A DNA stretch of 64,000 nucleotides from Tethya wilhelma (taxonomy: Eukaryota > Porifera > Demospongiae > Tethyida > Tethyidae), in the NCBI GenBank assembly GCA_964030475.1, contig CAXIPT010000009.1, positions 388,627-452,626 on the forward strand, written 5' to 3'. Both the position numbers and the translations under genes were made by a program. Positions 44,416 to 55,994 of this stretch are shown piece by piece (the first letter of the stretch is position 1; the number at the start of each line of letters is the position of its first letter). The notes beneath the pieces were generated by a model. The model was not told the origin of the DNA. It did no database searches and worked only from the letters and a program-made list of their open reading frames with translations.

Positions 44416-47400
44416 TCACTTCTCTTTGCATAGTTTACATTTCCAAAGGACGTCCACAGAGTCAAAGACATTGTCTGGTATATCCATACAACTCTTGTGA
44501 TACCACTCATCACATCCGTCACACTGAGCCATTGGATCGTTCTCTGTGTCTTCGGGTAACTCGGGCATTCGACAGGAACAGAAAATTTCGACATCTTGGT
44601 AGGATGTCACTCCTCGAGTTGGGCGTGTTCCTCGTACTGGAAATCGATCGATGGAACACTTGGTGAGTCCCTGAATCAAGTGTGACCGTATGGCTTGGTG
44701 GTCGTAATAGACTTTGGACGGATCCTCACCAGAACACAGGTCATAGGCGATGGCCACTGCCAGCACACCACAGTCTGAAGTGTTGGATTGCTTGCCGACA
44801 TCAATCATGCTAATCCTGAGAGTGGGGAGATTGTTGAAGACGAGGCTTGCTATGGTGGGCACAGATGAGGGCTGAATGTCGTTGTACATTGTGTCGTATA
44901 GTTTGACCTCCCCTCGGCTGCAGGAGATATTGGATACGACACACCAGTGGTTGTTATCCAGGTTGATGATCTGAACAAACTTCCCTCGGTGCACTTGGAA
45001 GCCTCGTACTTGCTGGAGGGTCGGAGGTTGCAAGCCTTCAACGTGTGGAAAGTGCTGTAGCAAAAGCAACTGGCTCGCTGTGATTACGGAGTCATTCAGC
45101 CATCCTGTTGGGCGCACAATGGTACTCACATCACGAGTGGACAGACTGTACAGAGGGTTTTGTATAGCCTGTCTGCTGGCTGTGTCTTGGCTTGATTCAC
45201 TGTCGTCATCACTCACCAACACACGATGAGGTTGAATGATTCTGCAACTGCACTCAACGACATCTTCATCTTTTAGATCTTTCACTGAGACAATGTCACT
45301 CTGCCGCCACTTGTCGATGGGAATGTTGTGTCCTGGTTCTTTGCAGTGGCTTAGCTGGTCTGCTGTAAATCTTTCTGAAAGCGTGCCTCTCTTTGAGTGG
45401 ACGGTGTATCGTTTGTTGTTGACCTGTACAACTCTACAAACAAGGTGTTTTCCTGACATCCTAGAAATGTGAAGTAGCGCAAGATCCCCAGGTTTGAATG
45501 TGGCATGCTTTGGAAACAACCTTCTGCCGTAAATGTTTCTGGTGTTCATTGGGCAGTCTATCCTGTGGGCCTTTGCCAACCCGCAGTTACAGGTCTCATC
45601 CTCTTCCTCCTGGAGTAGTTCATCATCAAGCGTATTGATGTCGATGATCTGGTCGTCATCTGTATTGTTACCACGCTCAGATGAACTGCACAATGAAAGA
45701 TTCATAATTAAATTGGAAGTTTTTTGCTTGTTCTTTTTTTTATTGGATGCTGTGATATGAGTTTACTCACCCGCTAGACTTGCTGTCATCAGACATTCTC
45801 ACACCTGTGTCTTTGGACTTGTCGTCTGTGTCTTTGCACTTGTTGAGTGGGCAGCTCTTCGAAGACGTCCTACTATGTGTTGTTGAGCCACACTTGCACT
45901 TCTTTTTTTTGTTGACTGGTTCGTTTTCACTGTCGTCTCCTGATCTGCATTGTGATGTGATGTGAGTAAGAGACGTTTAAGTATTTAGCACATTATGTAA
46001 TTAATGCTCCTATAATTATATTAGAGCAGAGGCCGTATATTAAGTGTGCACAAACCTGCTTGGCTTCTCTGTAGTGGGATCACCATCGCCACTTTCAGTG
46101 TTGCTTAAGATCTGCAACTTTTTGTTCAGAGGACAGCTCTTTGCTGTTGTCCTTAGGTGGGTGGTGGAGCCACACTTGCACTTCTTTCCACTGGAATTCG
46201 GTTTGGATTCAGCCTTGCTACTTCTCTCCCCATACTGGTCGTCTCCGTGTTTCTTGCTCCATTTTCCTCGTTCTTGCTGCTCTTGTGTTCTGTCGATCTT
46301 CAGCTGTATTCTCCTCTTCTTTTGTTTCTCTTCCTTTTTGTGCTTCAGGTGCTTGTCTCTTCGCTTTCCATAGCGTTGTAGCGCCTCCTCTATGCCCTCA
46401 AAAACTGGCAGCTTCATCCTTCTATACAGCTCTGGGATCCAGTTGTACTCTGGTCCTTCCTTTCTGCTCTTGTAGGTGATATTGGCCTGCAGTAGACCCA
46501 GATCTGTAGAGAGGTGGTAGTGTAGCCGCTCCAGTTGTATGTGTTTACTTCTGAACCTGATCAACACATTATGAGATGCTTCCAGGAAATTAGAATGCCC
46601 CCTCTTGAGTTCGGGATGGACAATGGAGTCTGCCATACCAGCCCTACGTTCAATTTCTATCCTGTAGGCCAGCTTGTGGAATGGGCAAGTCAGCTTAGAG
46701 CGAGTGTGATAATCCTTTCCCGGGCACTCATGTTCGGCTTTGTCTTCACATTTTCCACAGCTGCACACCGTGATCGAGTGGAAGTCACACTTCCCATCCT
46801 CCCACTCGTGCTCGTCGATTGCATGGTGGTACAAGCTACGTAATCTCTGTGCGAATTCAAGTGCAGTGTTGGAGCTGGAGAGTATCATGGAAAAGTTGTT
46901 TCGAGATCTTGTGATGAATTTTTCCGACAAACAGCCACAGCCCGGTGAGTGCTTCTTTATGCAGTGGCAAGTGGGGTTTTTCTCGACTGCTGGAAATGAT
47001 TCTTTGTGCGTCTTTATCAGCTTACTGCTAAATTTTTTCCTCTTTGCCCAAGTCTCCAGCTGTTTTAGATGGGATCTCCCAGCGTGGCCACCACATAACA
47101 TTATTTTAGCTTCGGGAAAGACCTCTTTGATAACTTTGCTGGAAGAGGAGTCTTGATCTTGCCAATTTATTTCTAAATTCATTCCCAATGCCTTGGCCTC
47201 GGAAAACAGTAGCCTGGCTGCATAACCCTCTGCTGCCTTGGATGTGCCCTGGTAGAGGGGCTCTTTGATGATTGTGTCAGACCCTCTCTGGCAAAGGTGC
47301 TTTCGGAAGAGGAGAGCTCCAGTGAAGTAATTTCGGATGCTATACGTGAAGTTTTTGCTGTAGTGTCCTCTGGTCATCCAAGCCCCGTCAGCGGTGGTGA

Positions 47401-48371
47401 CAGCTCTGCTCCACGACCCCAGCTCACTCTTGTCCTTTTTTTTCATTTCTTCCATGGCTTCTGTACACATCTCGTCCACCATGTCCTTGACAAAGGGGTA
47501 CATGAATTGTATGGTGTGCTGAAACTGGTTGTTTCCACTCGTCTGTATTCCCAGAGAATGCCTCAAGACTCTTACGTAAGTGGCATACGTGGCTCCACCA
47601 ATAATGAAGGCAATGTGCAATGCACGGCTGATCTCGCAGGATCTTCCATCCATCTTGTAAGTCTCCAAGATGACTTCTTGCTCCTCGCATCCGTCACAGA
47701 CGTATCTTATCCTTGCCGCTCCTCCATATCCCTTGAGTTTGACAGAAACTGCCACCAGGTTTCCCCTGCAGCCGGGAGTCGTACATGCTCGGCTGATATT
47801 TATTTGTTGAAGGAAAAGCTGAAGCTGTCCAAAGTCCAAAAAACACAGTGTTTGTTTGTTGATCTCCTGGCACTCTGGGACGTCCTTTGGCGTAAGAAAA
47901 TACTCCGACTCTTGGTCAGATTGTACAGTGGAAAGAGAGGTGTCCAGCTGTGGAGTCTGCATAACAGAACACATTTTTGTGTACATGAAGGTGCTACCCT
48001 TACTTCATAGGTCACAGGTTTACCTGGGTGTATCTGACAGCTCTTTTCTTCCGCAAACACAGTCTCTTCTCTGGAGGAGGTGTAGTGTATATGCTCTCCT
48101 TCACCAGTTCACTAGACTGTGATTGATGATCACTGTCGAGGTGTGGGTCTGATAGCCCTTCTGATTCCTCTAGCTCACTGGACTGTGATTGATGATCACT
48201 GTCAAGGTGTGGGTCTGATAGCCCTTCTGATTCCTCTAGCTCACTGGACTGTGATTGATGATCACTGTCGAGGTGTGGGTCTGATAGCCCTTCTGATTCC
48301 TGTATGATTGAGTTGTTATTACCAATCATAATCATTAGTGATATTCATTAGTGGTATTGACATACCTCCAT
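44416..48371 (-). CDS. Transposon protein: Mutator-like transposase, zinc knuckles, Ulp1 protease, PHD finger
   Basis: Exons on the minus strand, all in frame: 48371-48366 (ME), 48299-48024, 47956-46056, 45944-45771, 45685-44416, about 1,208 residues. Order: three 22-residue acidic repeats (ESEGLSDPHLDSDHQSQSSE); a Mutator-type transposase with a likely DDE triad in TADGAWMTRGH, WQDQDSSSSK and GHSNFLEASHN, with Cys/His clusters between; two matching motifs (KCKCGSTTH-RT-KSCPLNK) that look like zinc knuckles, one at each side of an intron; a C48/Ulp1 protease with His in NNHWCVVSN, Asp in LYDTMY, Gln and Cys in KQSNTSDCGVLAVA; and a C-terminal PHD finger (FCSCRMPE, CDGCDEWYHKSCMDI, WKCKLCKEK). 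A transposase would move the element; the protease could remove SUMO from host or self proteins; the PHD finger could read histone tails. No stop or frameshift is seen, so it may be active. The ends of the element are not identified. Confidence 0.75.
48100..48303 (-). repeat. In-frame 66-bp coding repeat, three copies
   Basis: Three tandem copies of a 66-bp unit encode the residues from ESEGLSDPHLDSDHQSQSSE onward. The copies differ at only a few bases, which indicates recent expansion. The repeat is at the N-terminus of the transposon protein and keeps its frame. Confidence 0.9.
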
Positions 48372-49553
48372 AGAGCAGACAGAGTTGCAGCTTGAAAACC
48401 TTTGGGTGTAGTTAAGTATAACAGGTGACACTTGTGAATACTCCTTTAGTCTTGAAAACTTGTGTCTGTGTAGATTCTGTGCCCACTTTTATATGCTCTT
48501 TTTCACATTATGTCACCATTACTGCATGTAGTCTAAATTTAGTAACTTACAACATTGTTCAGCAACCCCAAACTGCTCTGATTGCAAAAAATGTCAAGTG
48601 TTTGTGGGTTGCTATTTTTGTTCCTCTCCTACCATTACATCACTAGCATTTTTGCTACTCTTAGCAAAATCCACACACACACACACACACACGAAATTGA
48701 TAACTGTTTTTCCCTTCTATATGCACAGAAGATGTCCACATTTAAGAAAGGTGAGGATCCGGAGAATTGATCCTGGAGACAAAGATATGGATCAGTCTGA
48801 AACAAAAGTGAGAGTAATATTAGTAACTTGTATTTATGATTGGAGAAAACAGATTTTACTTTCGTTGTTGAACATTTCTCATCGTTCTATGCGATAATTT
48901 ACAATCTATTGCAGCTCTCTTGTTCTAGTGCTTGGTTAGTGTTACCAGCTGTAATGTTGTTTGCTTTTCTTGACTTGTAATCCTGAAAAGTTTAAGTGGC
49001 AGCACCTAGATTTCTTTTACTATAATGGGCTGTGGTAAACTTGAGGTTAAGTCATATATACTGAATCTAATTTTGAGTTTATTAATTCATGAGCATGTAA
49101 TGTAGCCAAAATAACTACATGGTCAATTGATAATTTAGTCTTGTAGCTTTGGCTGTCGTTGTGTAAACCGATTGATATCGAGAGCTACTGTAGTTTAAGC
49201 TTTTGTGCCTACAATATATTAGCCCTGTTCCCAGGCTCCCTCTCCGTGTGACCACATGTGACCACCATAAATTAAGCACAAAGAGAAGGAGCCTGGTATC
49301 TAGGTCTTGTGGGGATAACACAAACAGCAAGTAGTCAGTGTTATTAGGCTGTCTCTCAATAAGTCTTGTACTGTGTGTATGTGTAGTATATACATTCTGT
49401 GGTTCACCACAAATAGTTACACTTGTATGTCCATATAAGGACATGTAGCCTATCTCTTGCCACTGGCCTGCTCTTGGGTAATGATGGATGAGTCAGATAG
49501 CCTCGATCCCAGGCTCTCTCCTAGTGAATATTTATGCACGTGCGCACAAAAAT
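48372..49553. other. Upstream flank of the transposon gene
   Basis: No gene is supported. It contains an (AC)n tract at 48672-48692, a TTCCCAGGCTCC motif at 49229-49240 and CCTCGATCCCAGGCTCTC at 49500. A short ATG frame at 48731 (MSTFKK) ends in a possible donor GGTGAGG but has no partner exon. Confidence 0.5.
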
Positions 49554-50950
49554 AGGAAGGGAGAGAGCCTGGTACGCGAAATCACGTGAATGACGTTGCC
49601 CGTAGAGAGATCGTAGAGAGAGTCTGTATGGTTTCTCTACTACAGCATACTAATTTTCCCACGTGCTACGTCATTCACGTGATTTCGCGTACCAGGCTCT
49701 CTCCCTTCCTATTTTTCAGCGTGTAATATTCAGGGAGGGAGCCTGGGAACGAGGCTATGAGTCAGACTGTATAAATCATGAAATGTACTGTGTGTACGTT
49801 GTGTGTACATTGTGCTTATCACTCTTGCTGCGTATATTGCAAATTTAGCTCATTAAGCCTCTAAAGCAGTGCAGAAGATTATGGTAGTCGTTTTGTGTGT
49901 GTGTGTTTTTACTAGATTATGTGAATAATGGCTGTTCTATGATCCAGATGACAGGTACTTACTTTCATGAATCAAAATTATCTCAAAATTTGTTGTGTAC
50001 TACTTCCAAAATGGTATGATTTTAGGCTTTTGTGCTTCTCTGAATGCTTAGCTTCAAAACTGGGAATTGAGAATACTTGGAATACTGAGAATGGTAGGAA
50101 CATATACTATACTGGAAATGTTAATCAATTGTAGATGTGTGATGTAGGCCGGTTTCAGGGTTTATGGGGTGACAAGTATACTTATAATAAAATTTTAGAT
50201 ATTGCAAGATGCATGTCCATGTAGGAAACCTACGAATGAGTGCATGCGTGAGTAGAAATGACATGTAATGGCCTAATGTAATTCAGATTAGGATCACATC
50301 GACCTCACAGACCAGCTCAGGTATATAATATTATACAGTATGTATGTTTGTGGTTATGCATTAGCCTCGTTCCCAGGCCTTGTACCCCTACGTTAAACTT
50401 ATCACGTGATTGACATCACAAATGCGTAAGCCGATGCTTGGAAAAATGGCTGAGACTGAATCCAAAGCTTTTGTCATCAAAACCAGACATAGCCAAGCCT
50501 GTTTCTGTCCACCCATACCTTACATGCAAGATTGACTAAGGACTGGCAGAGAGTTTTTGTGAAGAACTGCTTTGAAAATGAATGGAACGCTAAAAAAATT
50601 CAGACATGGCCTTAGCGTGAGTTTACAATGTGTCCTTTTTTGTTCGAAAATATTCACTGTTTTTACTCTGCTTTGCTACTCTAGTAACTCTATAGCTGTA
50701 GAAGTCCAGAAAATCATTCGATTTTGAACTCTCTGTTTCCGTTGGCTAGACTTGTGCAAACAACCAAACTTAGCCTAGAGTACTACAAACTTTAAGATTG
50801 AACTAATTTCTTGTCTGATTGGTGAAAATCAGCGGTTGCTGTGAAGTACTGTAGGAGCCATTTGATCCTTGCAGGTGTCCCACTAACACCCTACTCTGTG
50901 AGGTAGACAAATCTGGCTGCTCCGCATAAAGATCTCAGTCTGCATCGTAC

Positions 50951-51158
50951 TACCGTATAGCGGGAGAGTTTCGCGGTGTCAAACTTTTGCAGATGTCTCT
51001 AGTCTAACATATTTGCTATTTAACTTTTGCGAATGAACTGTGCGAGCCCATATACGTAAAATATATGCTATGAAAAATTTCGCAGATAAAAACTTTCACG
51101 GATGGATCGTGATCCTCGAAAACCGCAAAAGTTAAACCCAATGAAACTTTCCCGCTAC
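50951..51158. mobile_element. MITE of the TACCGTATAGC family
   Basis: TACCGTATAGCGGGAGAGTTTC at the left and GAAACTTTCCCGCTA at the right bracket about 208 bp with inverted AACTTTTGC segments inside. The same element recurs at 53196-53403 in the second block. Confidence 0.75.
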
Positions 51159-51236
51159 CCCCCTCCAAGTTCTCTTGATAAGCTTCCAATTTAGTGTGCA
51201 CTCCAACAGGTTTTAGGGTGAATCCTAAGTCTTGTT

Positions 51237-51480
51237 AACCCTCTGCACGTGCAAAGCTCACGCAGAGGGTTATGGTAGTGACTGTTTTTTGTTTTTTTTT
51301 CTGTCTGTCTGTCTGTCTGTTCGTTCCATCAAAATCTCAAGGAAGAAAACTCTAGCAGCCAAACTGAAAAATCTGTAAAAATACTGTCCAAAAAGCTGTA
51401 ATTGCTGAGATTTGAGGATTTTGTACTTGTTTGAGGCCACGCCTACTCATCTGGTGTGCGTTATCTAGAATTTGTGCTGA
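51237..51480 (+). mobile_element. Dispersed repeat starting with a CAGAGGGTT hairpin
   Basis: TTAACCCTCTGC ... GCAGAGGGTTATGGTAGTGA forms a terminal hairpin followed by a (CTGT)n tract. It is the reverse-orientation equivalent of the elements at 11240-11525 and 39930-40145. It is repeated at 53482-53725. Confidence 0.65.
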
Positions 51481-51798
51481 CAGGAGCAGCTTCAGGTGAT
51501 GGATGCTGCTCCTGTACTGTTGTACTGGTGCTTGGTAGCCTCGTACCCAGGCCACTCCCTCTTTTTAGTGTTTCACATTTTCAGTGGTTACTGGTGCTTG
51601 GCAAGACAGACAGCATTATACCGTGTAGCCGGAAAGTTTCGCAGTTGGCTTCCCTCAACATTTTCGCGGGTTTTAAGTTTCGCGGTTGGTGACATTACAA
51701 ATATAGCTAATTTGAATTTTCAGATTTTCGCGGATAAACTTCCGCGGATAAGGCATCATCCGCGAAAACCGCAAAACTTTATACCCGCGAAACTTTCN

Positions 51799-54042
51799 AG
51801 GAAGGGAGAGAGCCTGGTACGCGAAATCACGTGAATGACGTTGCCCGTAGAGAGATCGTAGAGAGAGTCTGTATGGTTTCTCTACTACAGCATACTAATT
51901 TTCCCACGTGCTACGTCATTCACGTGATTTCGCGTACCAGGCTCTCTCCCTTCCTATTTTTCAGCGTGTAATATTCAGGGAGGGAGCCTGGGAACGAGGC
52001 TATGAGTCAGACTGTATAAATCATGAAATGTACTGTGTGTACGTTGTGTGTACATTGTGCTTATCACTCTTGCTGCGTATATTGCAAATTTAGCTCATTA
52101 AGCCTCTAAAGCAGTGCAGAAGATTATTGTAGTCGTTTTGTGTGTGTGTGTTTTTACTAGATTATGTGAATAATGGCTGTTCTATGATCCAGACGACAGG
52201 TACTTACTTTCATGAATCAAAATTATCTCAAAATTTGTTGTGTACTACTTCCAAAATGGTATGATTTTAGGCTTTTGTGCTTCTCTGAATGCTTAGCTTC
52301 AAAACTGGGAATTGAGAATACTTGGAATACTGAGAATGGTAGGAACATATACTATACTGGAAATGTTAATCAATTGTAGATGTGTGATGTAGGCCGGTTT
52401 CAGGGTTTATGGGGTGACAAGTATACTTATAATAAAATTTTAGATATTGCAAGATGCATGTCCATGTAGGAAACCTACGAATGAGTGCATGCGTGAGTAG
52501 AAATGACATGTAATGGCCTAATGTAATTCAGATTAGGATCACATCGACCTCACAGACCAGCTCAGGTATATAATATTATACAGTATGTATGTTTGTGGTT
52601 ATGCATTAGCCTCGTTCCCAGGCCTTGTACCCCTACGTTAAACTTATCACGTGATTGACATCACAAATGCGTAAGCCGATGCTTGGAAAAATGGCTGAGA
52701 CTGAATCCAAAGCTTTTGTCATCAAAACCAGACATAGCCAAGCCTGTTTCTGTCCACCCATACCTTACATGCAAGATTGACTAAGGACTGGCAGAGAGTT
52801 TTTGTGAAGAACTGCTTTGAAAATGAATGGAACGCTAAAAAAATTCAGACATGGCCTTAGCGTGAGTTTACAATGTGTCCTTTTTTGTTCGAAAATATTC
52901 ACTGTTTTTACTCTGCTTTGCTACTCTAGTAACTCTATAGCTGTAGAAGTCCAGAAAATCATTCGATTTTGAACTCTCTGTTTCCGTTGGCTAGACTTGT
53001 GCAAACAACCAAACTTAGCCTAGAGTACTACAAACTTTAAGATTGAACTAATTTCTTGTCTGATTGGTGAAAATCAGCGGTTGCTGTGAAGTACTGTAGG
53101 AGCCATTTGATCCTTGCAGGTGTCCCACTAACACCCTACTCTGTGAGGTAGACAAATCTGGCTGCTCCGCATAAAGATCTCAGTCTGCATCGTACTACCG
53201 TATAGCGGGAGAGTTTCGCGGTGTCAAACTTTTGCAGATGTCTCTAGTCTAACATATTTGCTATTTAACTTTTGCGAATGAACTGTGCGAGCCCATATAC
53301 GTAAAATATATGCTATGAAAAATTTCGCAGATAAAAACTTTCACGGATGGATCGTGATCCTCGAAAACCGCAAAAGTTAAACCCAATGAAACTTTCCCGC
53401 TACCCCCCTCCAAGTTCTCTTGATAAGCTTCCAATTTAGTGTGCACTCCAACAGGTTTTAGGGTGAATCCTAAGTCTTGTTAACCCTCTGCACGTGCAAA
53501 GCTCACGCAGAGGGTTATGGTAGTGACTGTTTTTTGTTTTTTTTTCTGTCTGTCTGTCTGTCTGTTCGTTCCATCAAAATCTCAAGGAAGAAAACTCTAG
53601 CAGCCAAACTGAAAAATCTGTAAAAATACTGTCCAAAAAGCTGTAATTGCTGAGATTTGAGGATTTTGTACTTGTTTGAGGCCACGCCTACTCATCTGGT
53701 GTGCGTTATCTAGAATTTGTGCTGACAGGAGCAGCTTCAGGTGATGGATGCTGCTCCTGTACTGTTGTACTGGTGCTTGGTAGCCTCGTACCCAGGCCAC
53801 TCCCTCTTTTTAGTGTTTCACATTTTCAGTGGTTACTGGTGCTTGGCAAGACAGACAGCATTATACCGTGTAGCCGGAAAGTTTCGCAGTTGGCTTCCCT
53901 CAACATTTTCGCGGGTTTTAAGTTTCGCGGTTGGTGACATTACAAATATAGCTAATTTGAATTTTCAGATTTTCGCGGATAAACTTCCGCGGATAAGGCA
54001 TCATCCGCGAAAACCGCAAAACTTTATACCCGCGAAACTTTC
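51799..54042. repeat. 2,245-bp block, second copy
   Basis: Second copy of 49554-51797. It continues without a gap through the complete MITE at 53864-54055 into unique sequence. Confidence 0.85.
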
Positions 54043-54055
54043 CGGCTACACGGTA
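53864..54055. mobile_element. MITE of the TACCGTATAGC family, complete 192-bp copy
   Basis: TACCGTGTAGCCGGAAAGTTTC at the left and GAAACTTTCCGGCTACACGGTA at the right are exact reverse complements over 22 bp, the best-preserved ends of the family in this window. Inner TTCGCGG motifs are also mirrored. The partner at 51619 is cut by the N at 51798. Confidence 0.85.
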
Positions 54056-54359
54056 TGCCATAGATACTGAAGCTGAGTGCTCATTCAGTTGATTTTATGA
54101 TACACGGGCTCTTTTACATGTATAGTATGTGCGTTAAGTGTGTGCTATAGCTAGTTGAGTGTACGTGCCAAGGGTTTTGCACTGTTGGTGCCTTTATTAA
54201 CAATCAGTACTCCTTAAATGAATTTTCCATTAAGCCGTTGTGTGGGCCTGGATGGTTATCAATGGCTGTTGTTTTTTTTTGCCAATGAGCTTTATATACA
54301 GTAGCCACTTTCCATGCCTTTGGTACTTTTAATGATTCCCAGCAAGCATTAAAGATGTC

Positions 54360-54365
<6 letters not shown>

Positions 54366-54416
<51 letters not shown>
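54366..54416. repeat. (CT)n microsatellite
   Basis: About 25 uninterrupted CT units between unique flanks, in a gene-free stretch (54056-55100). Confidence 0.95.
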
Positions 54417-55120
54417 GCTTTGCCCTGCTAATCAGCCCATTCTTGTTAGTGTGCATTAATTAGAAAGATGAAGGCCAACAACTAACCAGATGTAAAGACC
54501 AGTGCTGTGACTTACAACAAAACTCGGTCGGGTTATAGTATAGGATGCAGTGAACGAGAACATTCGTGGAGACACGGAATGGACATGATTTTGTCGTTAA
54601 GACAAAAAAGACTTTTTACTTTGCTTGGTTGTTTGGATCATCGTTGTGGTGTCTTGTCTATTGTAGTATTGTAGTAGTTCACAGTGTTACTATCTAGCAC
54701 TCCTCTTTGACATGGCAAGTTTTCACTGAAAGTAAGATGATTACGTGGTAATGCTGACACACAGCATTTTAGTGACTTGTCACACAGAGAAGATGATGCT
54801 CCGTAGTTTACATGCCTCTCTCTTAGCCAGCCCTTTTTTTTATTGTTGTCTAGATATCTAATCGTCTCTGGCTAGCATTCAGAGTAAAAGTATATTTTCT
54901 GTAAACCACCAGATGGCTGCTAGCGCACTTTTTACGTCATGAGTACTAACAGGTGTAGCACTCAACAATCAGTTTTGATGAACATAGCAACGAGTTAGCA
55001 TTATAAATGCAACAATTTTAAATATGACATACTATTAGGAACAATATTACATCAAAGATAGTCCTTGCAAGAAAAAAAAGCAACAAACGATAATAAACGA
55101 TATGACAAAAACTTTCCAGT

Positions 55121-55872
55121 TTATACCGTACACGATTTACATCTCCATTCAGTGTTGTCTGGGTTGTCCAGTACCTCATTGGGAATGTTCATACAGCTTT
55201 GGTGATACCATTCACTGCACTGATCACACTGCACCATGGGGTTGGTGGTTAGCTCTAAGTCGATTTCGGGCATCCTACAAGAACAAAAAATCTTTACTTC
55301 TTTTGACGTTTTCACTTTCCTTGTCAATCGTCTCGGCTTCACCGGAAATCTGGAAAGTCGACTGTTTCTTAGACACTCTATCAGGTGTGGACGTATGCCT
55401 GTGGTGTCGTAGGACACTGCTATGGCCACAGCCAGCACACCACAGTCTGAGGAGTTGGTCTGTCTGGCAACGTTGATCATGTTGATTTTGAGGCTGGGTA
55501 GTTGGCAAAACACGATGGGTCTTGCCCAGAGCACAAGTCGAAAGCAATGGCCACAGCCAGCACACCACAGTCTGAGGAGTTGGTCTGTCTGGCAACGTTG
55601 ATCATGTTGATTTTGAGGCTGGGTAGTTGGCAAAACACGAGGCTTGCTACGATCGGTACCGATGATGACTGCACACTGGAGTACATTGTGTCGTAGATGT
55701 TTATTTCCCCTTCTCTGCAGTCGATGTTGGACACCACACACCAGTTTGGTAGGTGATTTGGTTGGCTTCTCTCCCGACGGCTACTGAAAAATAATAATAT
55801 TATGGCTAGAATAGAGTAAATTGTTTCCAGGAGGTTGCATCTAGGGTAAAAAGAAAAATTGATGTGATGCAC
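55121..55872 (-). pseudogene. Broken second copy of the Ulp1-PHD transposon gene
   Basis: Reading leftwards, the frame gives WCVVSNIDCREGEINIYDTM, SLVFCQLPSLKINMINVARQ, TNSSDCGVLAVAIA, then the same QTNSSDCGVLAVAIA segment again, and finally a PHD finger (FCSCRMPE, CDQCSEWYHQSCMN, WRCKSCTV) with a stop near 55121. It is clearly related to the exon at 44416-45685. The active-site segment is duplicated by a 123-bp tandem repeat (about 55421-55543 and 55544-55666), the catalytic His position before WCVVSN is changed to Asn, and everything upstream, including the transposase, is missing. It is therefore a truncated relative, not a working protease. Confidence 0.8.
55421..55666. repeat. 123-bp in-frame duplication in the Ulp1-PHD relic
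   Basis: The stretch CACACCACAGTCTGAGGAGT to GTTGGCAAAACACGA occurs twice, 123 bp apart, with identical sequence over about 79 bp and similar sequence outside. The unit is 41 codons and keeps the frame. Confidence 0.85.
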
Positions 55873-55994
55873 TATTATTATAAACTACACTTGGTAGCTA
55901 GCACATAAAATGCAGGTTTGGCCTAAAGTAATATTGATCCAAAAATTGGATGCAAATAGTTAAATACGCAGTTAGGGTGATCAACAATTATCTG

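Larger units (their letters stand above)
49554..51797. repeat. 2,245-bp block, first of two near-identical tandem copies
   Basis: This block is repeated at 51799-54042 with an offset of 2,245 bp and only a handful of substitutions (for example near 49884/52129 and 49948/52193). The N at 51798 separates the copies. The first copy ends inside a MITE that is complete only in the second. This is best read as an unmerged contig overlap. Contents: CCTCGTTCCCAGGC-type motifs, a TTTTGTGTG repeat, the MITE at 50951-51158 and the GACA/CAGAGGGTT hairpin repeat at 51237. Confidence 0.85.

Noticed and set aside
46044..48122. Several plus-strand frames of 62-237 codons
   Set aside because: They are antisense shadows of the transposon gene on the minus strand.
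48119..48307. Repetitive plus-strand frame (DDHCRGVGLIALLIP repeats)
   Set aside because: It is antisense to the three 66-bp coding repeats of the transposon protein.
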